Positions 26,238 to 35,593 of a stretch of DNA of 64,000 nucleotides are shown piece after piece (position 1 is the stretch's first letter; each line of letters starts with the position of its first letter). Both the position numbers and the translations under genes were made by a program. The DNA is taken from NCBI GenBank assembly GCA_015067025.1, contig SVNC01000010.1, positions 28,407 to 92,406 of the forward strand, given 5' to 3'. Below the pieces are notes generated by a model. It saw only the letters and a list, made by a program, of their open reading frames with translations. It was not told the origin of the DNA and made no database searches. The stretch comes from Oscillospiraceae bacterium (lineage in GTDB: Bacteria > Bacillota > Clostridia > Oscillospirales > Ruminococcaceae).

Positions 26238-26669
26238 ATGATACATCAATTATCAGATGTTCAAAGCAAAAACATAGGTGAAGGCACAAATATCTGGCAG
26301 TTTGTCGTCGTGCTTCCCGGTGCTGTTATCGGAAAGGGCTGCAACATCTGTGCTCAGTGTTTTATAGAAAATGACGTTATCGTGGGCGACAACGTTACTG
26401 TAAAATGCGGCGTTCAGCTCTGGGACGGCGTTGTCCTTGAAAACAACGTTTTTGTCGGACCAAACGCCACTTTCTGCAACGATAAATTTCCTCGTTCAAA
26501 AAACAAGGAGTTCAACGTTCTCAAAACAGTCGTTAAAGAGGGTGCGTCGATCGGTGCAAATGCTACTATCCTTCCCGGTGTCACCATCGGTAAGAACGCA
26601 ATGGTAGGTGCAGGTGCAATCGTCACAAAGGATGTTCCTGACGGAGCAATAGTAAAAGGTAAGTTTTGA
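26238..26669 (+). CDS. Short left-handed beta-helix acetyltransferase
   Basis: A 143-residue hexapeptide-repeat (left-handed beta-helix) acyltransferase, with [25 protein letters not shown] and [33 protein letters not shown] repeats. In this setting it would N-acetylate the dTDP-3-amino sugar, as FdtC or WbpD-like enzymes do. Compared with such relatives, which usually end with a V(V)GNPAKxIGW tail, this one stops at IVKGKF, so the usual C-terminal extension is absent. It may still trimerise, as the helix itself is complete. Confidence 0.8.
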   Translation: MIHQLSDVQSKNIGEGTNIWQFVVVLPGAVIGKGCNICAQCFIENDVIVGDNVTVKCGVQLWDGVVLENNVFVGPNATFCNDKFPRSKNKEFNVLKTVVKEGASIGANATILPGVTIGKNAMVGAGAIVTKDVPDGAIVKGKF

Positions 26670-26695
26670 TAACAAAAAGCTTGAAAGGATAAAAA

Positions 26696-27475
26696 ATGAG
26701 CAAGATCAGTGTAGTAAAATTAAAGAAAAAAAAGAGTCAGAACGCAGTCATTGATGAAGTTTTCTCGACAGATGAAGCTATCGAGATCGAAAAAAACGAA
26801 ACAGAAGAAGCTGAAAAAAAATGTGTGCTTATTATCGCTTTTACAAACGACAATCATCTGAGCAATGTAAAAATGATACAAAGTATTTTTAAACAGGATT
26901 ACGAAAATATAACTCTTGCTATTTGCAATGACAACACAGGCAATTTTCAGGAAGAAAGATTTTTCTACAATCTCGCTCCAAACAGACCTGATGGTGTAAG
27001 AAAAATATACTTTAACTGCAACAAGTATACGATCGGAGAGATAAATTCCTTTAAAAATCTTGTTAATAAATTCGAATCTGAATATGTTTTTGTTATTCAT
27101 TCAGGCGAATACTTCACAGAAAACAGTTCTATAAAAAAATGTGTAGAAATTTTTGAAGAGAACGAAAATTCAGTTGCAATATCGGCCCGTGCGGAAATAT
27201 GGACTGACGATATGAAGAAATGCAGTGAAACAATCACCTACTCTGTTGATAGCTTCCTGTTTGACAAGCTTATCGGCGGCAATACAAAGAAAATGAGTGA
27301 CTGTATGTTTATGTATCGTACCAGCTTATTTGACGATATCCAGATAACGAATGACTACAAAAAGATTTATCTTAACATAATCTCTGAAATAGAAAAAAAT
27401 AAAAGCGATATAACCGTCAGCGAATACAGCATATGCAAATTTTCTCCTCAAAGCATCAGCAATGTAAATGCATAA
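26696..27475 (+). CDS. Degenerate family 2 glycosyltransferase-like protein
   Basis: A 259-residue protein with a basic, then acidic, low-complexity N-terminus (1-42) and a GT-A-like core (CVLIIAFTNDNHLSNVKMIQSIFKQDYENITLAICNDNT). At the position where active enzymes have the metal-binding DxD, this one has HSGEYF, so catalysis is doubtful. The C-terminal half (about 150-259) has no clear match. It may be a non-catalytic partner of the following GT2-containing transferase, with which it shares gene order and composition. Confidence 0.6.
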   Translation: MSKISVVKLKKKKSQNAVIDEVFSTDEAIEIEKNETEEAEKKCVLIIAFTNDNHLSNVKMIQSIFKQDYENITLAICNDNTGNFQEERFFYNLAPNRPDGVRKIYFNCNKYTIGEINSFKNLVNKFESEYVFVIHSGEYFTENSSIKKCVEIFEENENSVAISARAEIWTDDMKKCSETITYSVDSFLFDKLIGGNTKKMSDCMFMYRTSLFDDIQITNDYKKIYLNIISEIEKNKSDITVSEYSICKFSPQSISNVNA

Positions 27476-27559
27476 AATCTGACAATTAAACAACAATCAA
27501 AAATTTAAAAGTCAGCGAAAAGCTGATTATATTGTTAAGAAAGGTAATGAACTTAGAAA

Positions 27560-30274
27560 ATGGAGAATGTTTTTTTAAATTATACACACGGTTCGTATCT
27601 GACGAATATCTGTAACGAAATAATTAAAGTTAAAACCGCACAAAACAGCACAGGCTCAATCAAATTTATAATTGAGCAAGAAAAATGCAATATACACAAA
27701 GATAAGTCAAGTGAATGGGGATATACAAACAGTGCTTTCGTTTATTTCGACTACTTGAATAAAATTTCTCTAATGGTAGATGAGGATGCCGATGAGGAAG
27801 GCTATAAGGATCTTATAGCCGAGATATCTGCTATAACAAGAAGAAAGATACACGCTCTCTTTCTTACACAGGAGCCTGCCTGCTGGCCTTCATTAGAAAC
27901 AGTTGTCGAAGCGGCACAAAATGATCCTGATTATAACGCGACCGTTGTTTACACTCCTTACTTCCACGAAAACTACACTGAACAAACAGATTACACAAAT
28001 ACGTACATTGATGAAATGAACGTACCTGTTACAAAATATGACGAGTACGATCTGACTGCGGACTCACCCGACGTTGTCTTTATGATCAAACCCTATGGCA
28101 ACGTGCCTGCAGCTTATGAAATAAAACAACTGGAAAAGGTTATCCCTCGTGTTGTCTATATCCCTTACGGTATGGAAATAACAAAGGATTTAATTAAATT
28201 TGGATTCAGATTCTATGCACATTATAAAGCATGGCGTCATTGTGCCTACGGTGATGTAGTTAAAGAATACGGCACCGAATACGGCTTTAAAAACGGTGAA
28301 AATATCGCTGTATGGGGTCATCCGAAGGCCGATCACTATCGTGATATGGAAAAAAACCGCGAAAACATTCCTCAGGAATGGAAGGATTTTATAGGCGGCA
28401 GAAAGACTATATTATGGACTCCTCACCACCTTATTGATTTAGAAAGCGACGGAACGGGAACATGGCTTATATGGGGTACAAAAATACTTCAGCTTGCTCT
28501 CGAAAATCCTGATATAGCATTTATTATGCGTCCTCATCCTCTGATGTTTGGTGCTCTGGTCAACAACGGCGTGCTCACCGAAGAAGAGCTTGAGCTTATG
28601 ATCGATCGTATCAAAAACAGCGGAAATATTCTGCTTGATGATGGTGCGTCATATCACAATGCATTCAATGCAGCGGATGCGATCATTACTGACGGTACTA
28701 CTTTCTCTATTGAGTTCCTTTATACCAAAAAGCCCATCATGCTTACACCCAGAAACATGGAAGGTTTCTATCTGTACGAGCAGATGATGGAAAGCTATTA
28801 TATAGCTACAGATACGGAAAGCGTATCAAATTACATCAATATGATCAGAAACGATGAAGACCCTCTTTGCGAAAAGAGAATCGATCTGTATAATAAAACT
28901 TTCTATATTCCCGAAGATATAACCGTCGGCGAAAACATTATCAATAACGTTAAAAAAGAGCTCGCTGACGAATGCTGTGCTCCTATAGATCTAAGCTTAT
29001 ATGAGTCCTGTGAGATTTCAGATATTGAAATTGTTGATCGACTGGAAGCTGATGAGTTTTATAATGCAGCAGAAAACAACGATAGTAATAATTTTGAAGA
29101 TTTACCTTTATTATCAGTGCTCGTGCTGTGCTATAAAAACAAAAATTTGTTATTCGGTATGCTTGACACTATTTTCAGACAGGTTTATCCTCATATCCAG
29201 CTTATAGTATCAGACGACTGCAGCGATGACTTTAGTGTAGATGAAATTACCAACTATATCAACAAACACAAGTGTCAAAATATACAGTCTTTCATCGTAA
29301 GAAAGAACGAAGAAAACATAGGTACTGTTAAACACATAGCTAAAGCATACGAATACGTTGAAAGCGACTACTTTATATTTACTGCGGCTGATGACAGATT
29401 TACCTATAACACGGTATTCTATGACTATATTAAAGCATTTCTTAGCAACAAGGATGCTCTTTGGCTTGTTGCAAGAGCAAATCTTGTTAATTCTGAATAC
29501 AAAAATCTAAACCAAACACTTCCTTCATCTAGTGATAAAGAGTATCTGCAATCAGGAGACCCTATCAAATTATACAGCCGATGGAGCAGAAGAGGTATAG
29601 CTATACCTTGCAGCATGGCGTTCAGAAAAACAGGTATTGATCTCGTCGGAGGATTTGATCTTAGCTATGGCTATATAGAAGACTGGCCGCTGGAATTAAA
29701 GCTTTTACGTTCAAAGCATATGCCTATATTCCTTGATAAGATTACAGCTTTACATAGTAAAGGCGGTATCACAAATTCTAATCAGGCATATGGAATTGAA
29801 ATCAGAAAACGTTTCTTTGATGATAAGAAGCATGTCTTAGAAACTGAAGTTGATCCATATGCAAAGCTTATGACTTCCGAAGATAAAAAGGCGTATAAGC
29901 AATATAAAAGAGAAATTATGGCTCGTCACTATTTCTTCTTTATCGACTTGCCTCAGGCAAAAACCAAAGGACAGAAATTAAAACTTATTCTGAAAAAACC
30001 TATCCGTGCATGGTGGTGGTTTGAAATGAAATATGATAAAATGAAGGAAAAAATTCACAGAAAGAAGCTTTTCGCGGCAAGTCATATTATGATACTTTTA
30101 AGCCTTTTATTCTTCGCATTTAATCTTACAGGTTGGCAGGATGTTGTTGCAGATGTAATGGCAATATTTGACCTTGTTATCGGCTTTGCATTGCTTGCCG
30201 TAAGCATAATCACATTCCCGCTTGATAGATATTTCAAATATAAGGCAGCACTACGACAAAAATTGACCAGCTAA
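27560..30274 (+). CDS. Fusion of a CDP-glycerol-type phosphotransferase with a GT2 domain
   Basis: A 904-residue, three-part protein. Residues about 90-480 resemble CDP-glycerol glycerophosphotransferases of the TagF/TagB type (VWGHPKADHY, LWTPHHLID, IMRPHPLMFG, ADAIITDGTTFSIEFLYTKKPIM with its active-site histidines). Residues about 515-760 are a GT2 glycosyltransferase (LSVLVLCYKNKNLLF, VSDDCSDDF, TAADDRFTYN). The last 75 residues contain two hydrophobic membrane helices. The protein could make a repeating unit containing a polyol phosphate and a sugar at the membrane. The ribosome site is unusual: AAAGG lies 16 bases before the ATG. Confidence 0.82.
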   Translation: MENVFLNYTHGSYLTNICNEIIKVKTAQNSTGSIKFIIEQEKCNIHKDKSSEWGYTNSAFVYFDYLNKISLMVDEDADEEGYKDLIAEISAITRRKIHALFLTQEPACWPSLETVVEAAQNDPDYNATVVYTPYFHENYTEQTDYTNTYIDEMNVPVTKYDEYDLTADSPDVVFMIKPYGNVPAAYEIKQLEKVIPRVVYIPYGMEITKDLIKFGFRFYAHYKAWRHCAYGDVVKEYGTEYGFKNGENIAVWGHPKADHYRDMEKNRENIPQEWKDFIGGRKTILWTPHHLIDLESDGTGTWLIWGTKILQLALENPDIAFIMRPHPLMFGALVNNGVLTEEELELMIDRIKNSGNILLDDGASYHNAFNAADAIITDGTTFSIEFLYTKKPIMLTPRNMEGFYLYEQMMESYYIATDTESVSNYINMIRNDEDPLCEKRIDLYNKTFYIPEDITVGENIINNVKKELADECCAPIDLSLYESCEISDIEIVDRLEADEFYNAAENNDSNNFEDLPLLSVLVLCYKNKNLLFGMLDTIFRQVYPHIQLIVSDDCSDDFSVDEITNYINKHKCQNIQSFIVRKNEENIGTVKHIAKAYEYVESDYFIFTAADDRFTYNTVFYDYIKAFLSNKDALWLVARANLVNSEYKNLNQTLPSSSDKEYLQSGDPIKLYSRWSRRGIAIPCSMAFRKTGIDLVGGFDLSYGYIEDWPLELKLLRSKHMPIFLDKITALHSKGGITNSNQAYGIEIRKRFFDDKKHVLETEVDPYAKLMTSEDKKAYKQYKREIMARHYFFFIDLPQAKTKGQKLKLILKKPIRAWWWFEMKYDKMKEKIHRKKLFAASHIMILLSLLFFAFNLTGWQDVVADVMAIFDLVIGFALLAVSIITFPLDRYFKYKAALRQKLTS

Positions 30275-30310
30275 TAATTTACGCAGATATATCATAAGGG
30301 AGGGTTTGAA

Positions 30311-32272
30311 TTGAAAAATAAATTTGTTTATTTCACACAGACAGACGCTCCCCTGATGGGCATACAAAGAAGTTATCTGAATATTTTGTGTTACATGGCT
30401 GACAAGCTCAGATGTACAGCATATTATATCAATAACAGCTTTTCGGATGAAACAGAGTATTATAAAAACTCAAAGGCGAAATTTCTGAGCATAGAAGAAG
30501 GTAACGCAATAGATTTTAAAGATGCTGTCATTCTTGTACAGCCAAATTATCTGTTCTTTATGCTGAGTGTATTATCAATACCTGATAATACAAAAATATG
30601 TCTGTTAAGCGGTGACCCGTACTCTGAAAAGAGATTACTTGATATTCTGAGTACTACAAGTTCCGATCGTGATAGCGTGCTACAAATGATATCAGAGCAT
30701 AATTGCAGAGTCTTTTCTGACGTATCAACTGACATGCATCAGAAAATCAATATAACACTGACAGACGGCAAGTCTGTACCCGTGCTTTCGGATATGCTTA
30801 CAGCATCCGCATCGGCAACTACTCTTACGGTCGGCATGATAAAGGACTGTGCCGGAATAAAGCATCATCTTGATGCATATAAAGCATACTGTAAAAAAAC
30901 ACCTGACTGTGATTACTCTGATTTCTTCACATTCCTTAAAAATCGAAGATCGGATGAAGCACCGAAAACGGTCAGCATCTCTGCTAGCGGCAAACGGTTA
31001 ATTAAATCAGCTATAAAAAAAGTCGTTCCGAACAGCATAATATATCGTAAATATTACCTGGTTCAGCGGGAATACAAGAAAAAGCAGGAATATGTAAAAA
31101 GGGTTTTAAAGAAAAACGGAAAGATAAAGGTTGGCTTTATACTTGTTTTTAACAGCGTTTTTCCTTGCAGAACAGTATTTGAACATATGCTGAAAAGCGA
31201 TACCTTTGACCCTTATATCATAGTAGCTCCTAATATAAGTCGTTCGATGAAATTCCAGGTCGACACGCTAAACGAGACATATGATAGCCTGTCAACACAA
31301 TATCCCGGTCGTGTAATAGCGGGTTACGATATCAGAAATGACCGTTATCTTGAACTGGGTGAGGAATACAGCGTTATATTCTTCTGTAATCCCTATAAAA
31401 ATCTTGTTCATCCTTTTCACGAGATCGAATATTTTCTTAATAAGAATGTTCTTACAGCTTATGTAAATTATGGACTTGCAACACTTAGTTTCTGGAAAAA
31501 TATTCTTGCTACTGATTTCTATAATTACCTGTGGAAGGTCACGGTAGAAACGAAGGACAATTACAAATTCCAGAAAAAGCATCATAAGATCAGAGCAAAA
31601 AATACATTTATAGCAGGTTATCCCAAAATGGACAAGCTTGCTGATTATACACGAAATAAAAAAACAAAGAAAACTATTATAATATGCCCACACCACACGG
31701 TATGGGGCTGGAATGAACTGAACATCTCCAATTTTCTAACTTATAACGAATTCTTTCTCAGATTACCAAAGATCTATCCTGATATAGATTTTATTTTCCG
31801 ACCGCATCCGTTGCTTTTTTCTCACCTGAAATCACACGGTATATGGTCAGAAGAACAAATACAGGAATATCTCAATAAGCTGAAAAAAAATAAAAACGTG
31901 GTCTATGACACTTCCGGTGACTATTTAGAGCAATTTGCATACAGTGATGCGATGATTCACGATTGCGGGTCATTTATAGGCGAATATCTGTATACTGAAA
32001 AACCGTGTTGCTATATGATGAAGTCAAAGGAGCACACTACAGATAATCTGACACCGCTCGGAAAAAAATGTATGGCTCAGCACTATCACGCGTTTAACGA
32101 GCAGGAAATATGCAGGTTTATAGAAGATGTAGTAATAAACGAAAATGATCCTATGGCAAAAGACAGAATAAACTTTGTTGATAAAGAATTGAAGGTAAAA
32201 TTCCCACACTCAGCACAGTATATTACTGAAACCATAAAAAAATCAATTATAAAGACGGAGGACAAAAAATGA
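30311..32272 (+). CDS. CDP-glycerol/ribitol-type phosphotransferase
   Basis: A 653-residue protein. The first 250 residues are unfamiliar; residues about 280-650 resemble TagF/TarL-like polyol-phosphate transferases, with VNYGLATLSFWKN, IAGYPKMDKL, CPHHTVWGW, FRPHPLLF and DAMIHDCGSFIGEYLYTEKP. Such enzymes add glycerol- or ribitol-phosphate from a CDP donor to a lipid-linked acceptor. Translation starts at TTG (30311), about eight bases after GGGAGG, and its stop overlaps the next start by four bases. Confidence 0.8.
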   Translation: MKNKFVYFTQTDAPLMGIQRSYLNILCYMADKLRCTAYYINNSFSDETEYYKNSKAKFLSIEEGNAIDFKDAVILVQPNYLFFMLSVLSIPDNTKICLLSGDPYSEKRLLDILSTTSSDRDSVLQMISEHNCRVFSDVSTDMHQKINITLTDGKSVPVLSDMLTASASATTLTVGMIKDCAGIKHHLDAYKAYCKKTPDCDYSDFFTFLKNRRSDEAPKTVSISASGKRLIKSAIKKVVPNSIIYRKYYLVQREYKKKQEYVKRVLKKNGKIKVGFILVFNSVFPCRTVFEHMLKSDTFDPYIIVAPNISRSMKFQVDTLNETYDSLSTQYPGRVIAGYDIRNDRYLELGEEYSVIFFCNPYKNLVHPFHEIEYFLNKNVLTAYVNYGLATLSFWKNILATDFYNYLWKVTVETKDNYKFQKKHHKIRAKNTFIAGYPKMDKLADYTRNKKTKKTIIICPHHTVWGWNELNISNFLTYNEFFLRLPKIYPDIDFIFRPHPLLFSHLKSHGIWSEEQIQEYLNKLKKNKNVVYDTSGDYLEQFAYSDAMIHDCGSFIGEYLYTEKPCCYMMKSKEHTTDNLTPLGKKCMAQHYHAFNEQEICRFIEDVVINENDPMAKDRINFVDKELKVKFPHSAQYITETIKKSIIKTEDKK

Positions 32273-32979
32273 ACATTGGTGTAATTATCGCAGGCGGAAG
32301 CGGCAGAAGAATGCAGCAGGAAATCCCCAAGCAGTTTATCAATATAAACGATAAACCCGTTCTTATATATACTCTTGAGGCTTTCCAGAACCATCCTCTT
32401 ATTTCTGCAATAGAGGTAGTATGTATTGACGGCTGGCACGACGTTGTATGGTCTTATGCGAAACAGTACAATATCACTAAATTAAAATGGATAGTTTCAG
32501 GCGGTAGCACCGGTCAGGAATCTATCAGAAACGGTGTTTATAATCTTGAAGACAAATGCAGTCCTGATGATGTTATAATTATTCACGATGGTATTCGTCC
32601 TTTAGTTGATCAGGAAGTACTTACCGATATTATCGTTAAGTGCGAACAGTACGGCAATGCTGTTACATCACTGCCTTACAATGAGCAGATATTCGTAATT
32701 GACGATGAAATCTCTACAACAAAGTATATCCCCCGTGAAACTCTCAGAAGAGTATCTACACCACAGGCTTATAAATTCGGTAAACTCGACTGGGCATATC
32801 ATGAGGCCTTTGAAAAGGAAATCGGAATTTACGGTTCTTCTTATACCAATACAATGATGGTAGAACTTGGAGAAAGACTGTATTTTGCCGCAGGTTCAGA
32901 TAAAAACATCAAGCTTACAACACCTGACGACCTTGCTATGTTTAAGGCACTGATCTCACAAAAAAAGACGGAGAGATAA
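32269..32979 (+). CDS. TarI/IspD-family cytidylyltransferase
   Basis: A 236-residue CTP-dependent nucleotidyltransferase with the loop GVIIAGGSGRRMQQEIPKQFI, IHDGIRPLVD and TTPDDLAMFK motifs shared by IspD and TarI. Its place after two polyol-phosphate transferases and before an SDR favours a TarI-like role making the CDP-activated donor (for example CDP-ribitol) rather than IspD in isoprenoid synthesis; the sequence itself does not separate them. It overlaps the upstream gene by four bases. Confidence 0.8.
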   Translation: MNIGVIIAGGSGRRMQQEIPKQFININDKPVLIYTLEAFQNHPLISAIEVVCIDGWHDVVWSYAKQYNITKLKWIVSGGSTGQESIRNGVYNLEDKCSPDDVIIIHDGIRPLVDQEVLTDIIVKCEQYGNAVTSLPYNEQIFVIDDEISTTKYIPRETLRRVSTPQAYKFGKLDWAYHEAFEKEIGIYGSSYTNTMMVELGERLYFAAGSDKNIKLTTPDDLAMFKALISQKKTER

Positions 32980-32980
32980 A

Positions 32981-34033
32981 ATGATAAAGAATAACTTGTA
33001 TTTTAGTGACATAAAAGAAGCGTCAGCTATATCAAATGTATCTTCTCTTTACAAAAAAAGTATACTGGTTACAGGTGCTACAGGAATGATAGGCTCGTGT
33101 ATTATAGATATACTGATGTATCTCAACAAATACTCTGACGCAAACATAAAGATCTATGCATCAGGAAGAAACACAGATAAATTGAAAGAAAAATTTAAGG
33201 CGTATTCTGATGATGACAGATTGGTATTTGTAAAATATGACGTATGTGAAGATATTGATTTTGATTTCGAAGTAGATTATATTATACACGCTGCAAGCAA
33301 CGCCGACCCTGCTAATATGGCAAAATATCCCGTTGAAACACTTAAGGCAAATATTACAGGCGTTGACAATCTTCTGAATTACGGGAAAAACCACAATGTA
33401 ACCAGGGTTTTATATGTTTCATCCAGCGAAATGTACGGACAGCCTGATGAAACTGTTGCTGATGGTTTTACAGAAGATTACTGCGGACCTCTTGATTACT
33501 CCAATCCAAGATCCTGTTATCCTTCCGGCAAACGTGCAGCGGAAGTTATGTGTCAAAGTTACATCAGCCAGTATGGTATGAATGTTGTTATTGCAAGACC
33601 TTGTCATATCTATGGCCCTACAATGCTGAAATCAGACCCGAGAGCAATCTCCGCCTTTATAATGAACGGTGTAAAGGGTGAAGATATCGTTATGAACAGT
33701 ACAGGTGAGCTTGTTCGTTCGCATTGCTATGTGGTAGATGCTGCTACAGGTATTCTTCATATCCTTATAAATGGTGAAAGTGGACAGGCATACAATGTAT
33801 CAGATAGTGAATCTGTATGCTCAATTGCACAGCTTGCTCAGTATATTGCTAAAATAGCAGGAACTAATGCGGTGTTTAAACAGCAGACAGAAGAGGAAAA
33901 GAAAAGCTATCTTGTGAAAAAACATGCTATTCTTAACGCATCCAAGCTGAGAGCAACCGGATGGTGTCCTCGTACACATATTGAAGATGGTTTAGCTAAA
34001 ACCATAAAAATATTATCAGAAACAAATGCATAA
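32981..34033 (+). CDS. Extended SDR of the NAD-dependent epimerase/dehydratase family
   Basis: A 350-residue extended SDR: NAD(P) loop VTGATGMIGSC, active-site SSSEMYG and YPSGK (Tyr-x3-Lys), and C-terminal sugar-binding helices. The substrate is unknown. It follows the cytidylyltransferase by one base with GGAGAG before the ATG. In place of the TarJ-type alcohol dehydrogenase that makes ribitol-phosphate, this SDR could reduce or epimerise the polyol precursor, or it could act on a nucleotide sugar. It is the last gene of the operon. Confidence 0.8.
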   Translation: MIKNNLYFSDIKEASAISNVSSLYKKSILVTGATGMIGSCIIDILMYLNKYSDANIKIYASGRNTDKLKEKFKAYSDDDRLVFVKYDVCEDIDFDFEVDYIIHAASNADPANMAKYPVETLKANITGVDNLLNYGKNHNVTRVLYVSSSEMYGQPDETVADGFTEDYCGPLDYSNPRSCYPSGKRAAEVMCQSYISQYGMNVVIARPCHIYGPTMLKSDPRAISAFIMNGVKGEDIVMNSTGELVRSHCYVVDAATGILHILINGESGQAYNVSDSESVCSIAQLAQYIAKIAGTNAVFKQQTEEEKKSYLVKKHAILNASKLRATGWCPRTHIEDGLAKTIKILSETNA

Positions 34034-34038
34034 AAATT

Positions 34039-34068
34039 CCCCGACATTATTAAAAATGTCGGGGTTTT
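34039..34068. terminator. Bidirectional terminator ending the glycan operon
   Basis: A ten-base-pair stem CCCCGACATT/AATGTCGGGG (34039-34048 with 34055-34064), loop of six bases, followed by TTTT on the plus strand and preceded by A-rich DNA that gives a T-run on the minus strand. Confidence 0.9.
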
Positions 34069-34069
34069 G

Positions 34070-34483
34070 TTATCGTAATTTATCCTTATTAAGCTTCACA
34101 TGCTCCAAAATATGCCCTATATTTCCTTCTCCTGCATACTTTGACATATCGAAGAAATTATCCTCCATATCAGTCTGCCAGAAGAGTGCGTTTTCATCTC
34201 CGTTTATTGTGACGTCCTCTTTAAGTCTGCCAACGTAAACCTCGACGTAGCATGGGTCAAGAGGATAGGAAAAGTCCATAAGATGAAGAAGATCTATGCT
34301 TTTTCTTTCGATTGCGGTTTCTTCGTAAAGCTCACGGTATGCGGCGTCTATTCCGCTTTCTCCCTGCTCTATCTTACCGCCCACAAAATTCATAAGTCCG
34401 AGATAAGGCTCTTTTAAACGCTTGCACATCAGCATTCTCGAAAAGCTCTTATCAAAGACAACAATAAGATTATAGCCCTGCAT
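34070..34483 (-). CDS. NUDIX hydrolase
   Basis: A 137-residue NUDIX hydrolase with the box GGKIEQGESGIDAAYRELYEETA; the general pattern Gx5Ex7REUxEExG is kept except that the last Gly is Ala. It resembles MutT/8-oxo-dGTP-type enzymes that act on nucleoside diphosphates, but substrate is uncertain. It shares one base with the aroB stop/start and is the last gene of the lon-engB-rlmN-aroB run. Confidence 0.88.
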   Translation of the reverse strand: MQGYNLIVVFDKSFSRMLMCKRLKEPYLGLMNFVGGKIEQGESGIDAAYRELYEETAIERKSIDLLHLMDFSYPLDPCYVEVYVGRLKEDVTINGDENALFWQTDMEDNFFDMSKYAGEGNIGHILEHVKLNKDKLR

Positions 34484-35592
34484 TACATTTCCTTTATAAT
34501 TTCAGCAATCTCTTCTTCGGTAATCTCCTTGCCGTAGCTATTGTCACCAAAGCACATCATTTCGCCTATTTCCTTCTGGAATACAAAACGGAGCTTTCCG
34601 TCCCTTACCTTTTTATCGGTATAGAGCTTTTTAACGAGTGCAGTCTTGTCAATATAATCGGGGATTGATGTGGGGAGGTTTGCTCTTTTATAAAGCTCTG
34701 TTACTCTCTTTACGTTGTCGCTGCTGATAAAGCCCAGCTTTTCGCCAAGCTTTGCCTGAGCTATCATACCTATTGCCAATGCTTCACCGTGGAGCAATTC
34801 GTAACCGCTGACTGTTTCTATTGCTCTGCCGACGGTGTGACCGAGGTTTAAAACCTCTCTCAGTCCCGATTCCTTTTCGTCCTTCATAACTACCTTGTAT
34901 TTAACAGCACAGTTATGCTCAGCTATGTATTCGCAGGAAGGAACATCAAGCGCCATAACCTTTTCGATATTTTCTTCAAGAAAGGTAAAAAGCTCATAAT
35001 CGCCAAGGCAGGCGTGCTTTATTGTTTCGGAAAGTCCGCTTGAAATCTGTCTTGCGGGCAGAGTCTTCCAGGTGTCAATATCAATATATACTTTTAAAGG
35101 CTGGTTGAATAGACCTATAAGGTTTGTCGCAAGAGGAGTATCTACAGCAGTCTTTCCACCAACAGAAGCGTCAGCCGCAGAAAGAAGTGTGGTAGAATAA
35201 TTGATAAAGGGTACGCCTCTGCCAAAGGTTCCTGCCACAAAGCCTGCAAGGTCACTTACAACACCGCCGCCTACTGCGATTACACAGCAGTCTCTTCTGT
35301 ACTGTTTTTCAAGCATTGAGTCTTCAACATATTCCTTCATTGCTCTGGTCTTTGACTTTTCACCTTCGGGGATAACAAACATATCCGCAGTATATCCCTT
35401 TGCGATAAGCTTTTCTGTTATCTTATCAGCGTAAAGCTTGTCTACTATGGAATCAGTAACTACGGCAAACTTTTTACACTTGCCGCACAGTCCCTTTTCT
35501 ATGTCTGATATTAACGTATCGGAAAGGTCGTGACCTATTTCAATATCGTAGGAGTCGTCCACTACCTTTTTAAGCTCGCAATAAAATTTCAT
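34483..35592 (-). CDS. aroB: 3-dehydroquinate synthase AroB
   Basis: A 369-residue NAD- and zinc-dependent enzyme making 3-dehydroquinate from DAHP in the shikimate route. VIPEGEKSKT, GGGVVSDLAGFVAGTFGRGVPF, GGKTAVDT, and the zinc ligands including the His in LNLGHTVGRAIE are all visible. It follows rlmN by one base. The other aro genes are not in the window. Confidence 0.95.
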   Translation of the reverse strand: MKFYCELKKVVDDSYDIEIGHDLSDTLISDIEKGLCGKCKKFAVVTDSIVDKLYADKITEKLIAKGYTADMFVIPEGEKSKTRAMKEYVEDSMLEKQYRRDCCVIAVGGGVVSDLAGFVAGTFGRGVPFINYSTTLLSAADASVGGKTAVDTPLATNLIGLFNQPLKVYIDIDTWKTLPARQISSGLSETIKHACLGDYELFTFLEENIEKVMALDVPSCEYIAEHNCAVKYKVVMKDEKESGLREVLNLGHTVGRAIETVSGYELLHGEALAIGMIAQAKLGEKLGFISSDNVKRVTELYKRANLPTSIPDYIDKTALVKKLYTDKKVRDGKLRFVFQKEIGEMMCFGDNSYGKEITEEEIAEIIKEM

Positions 35593-35593
35593 T

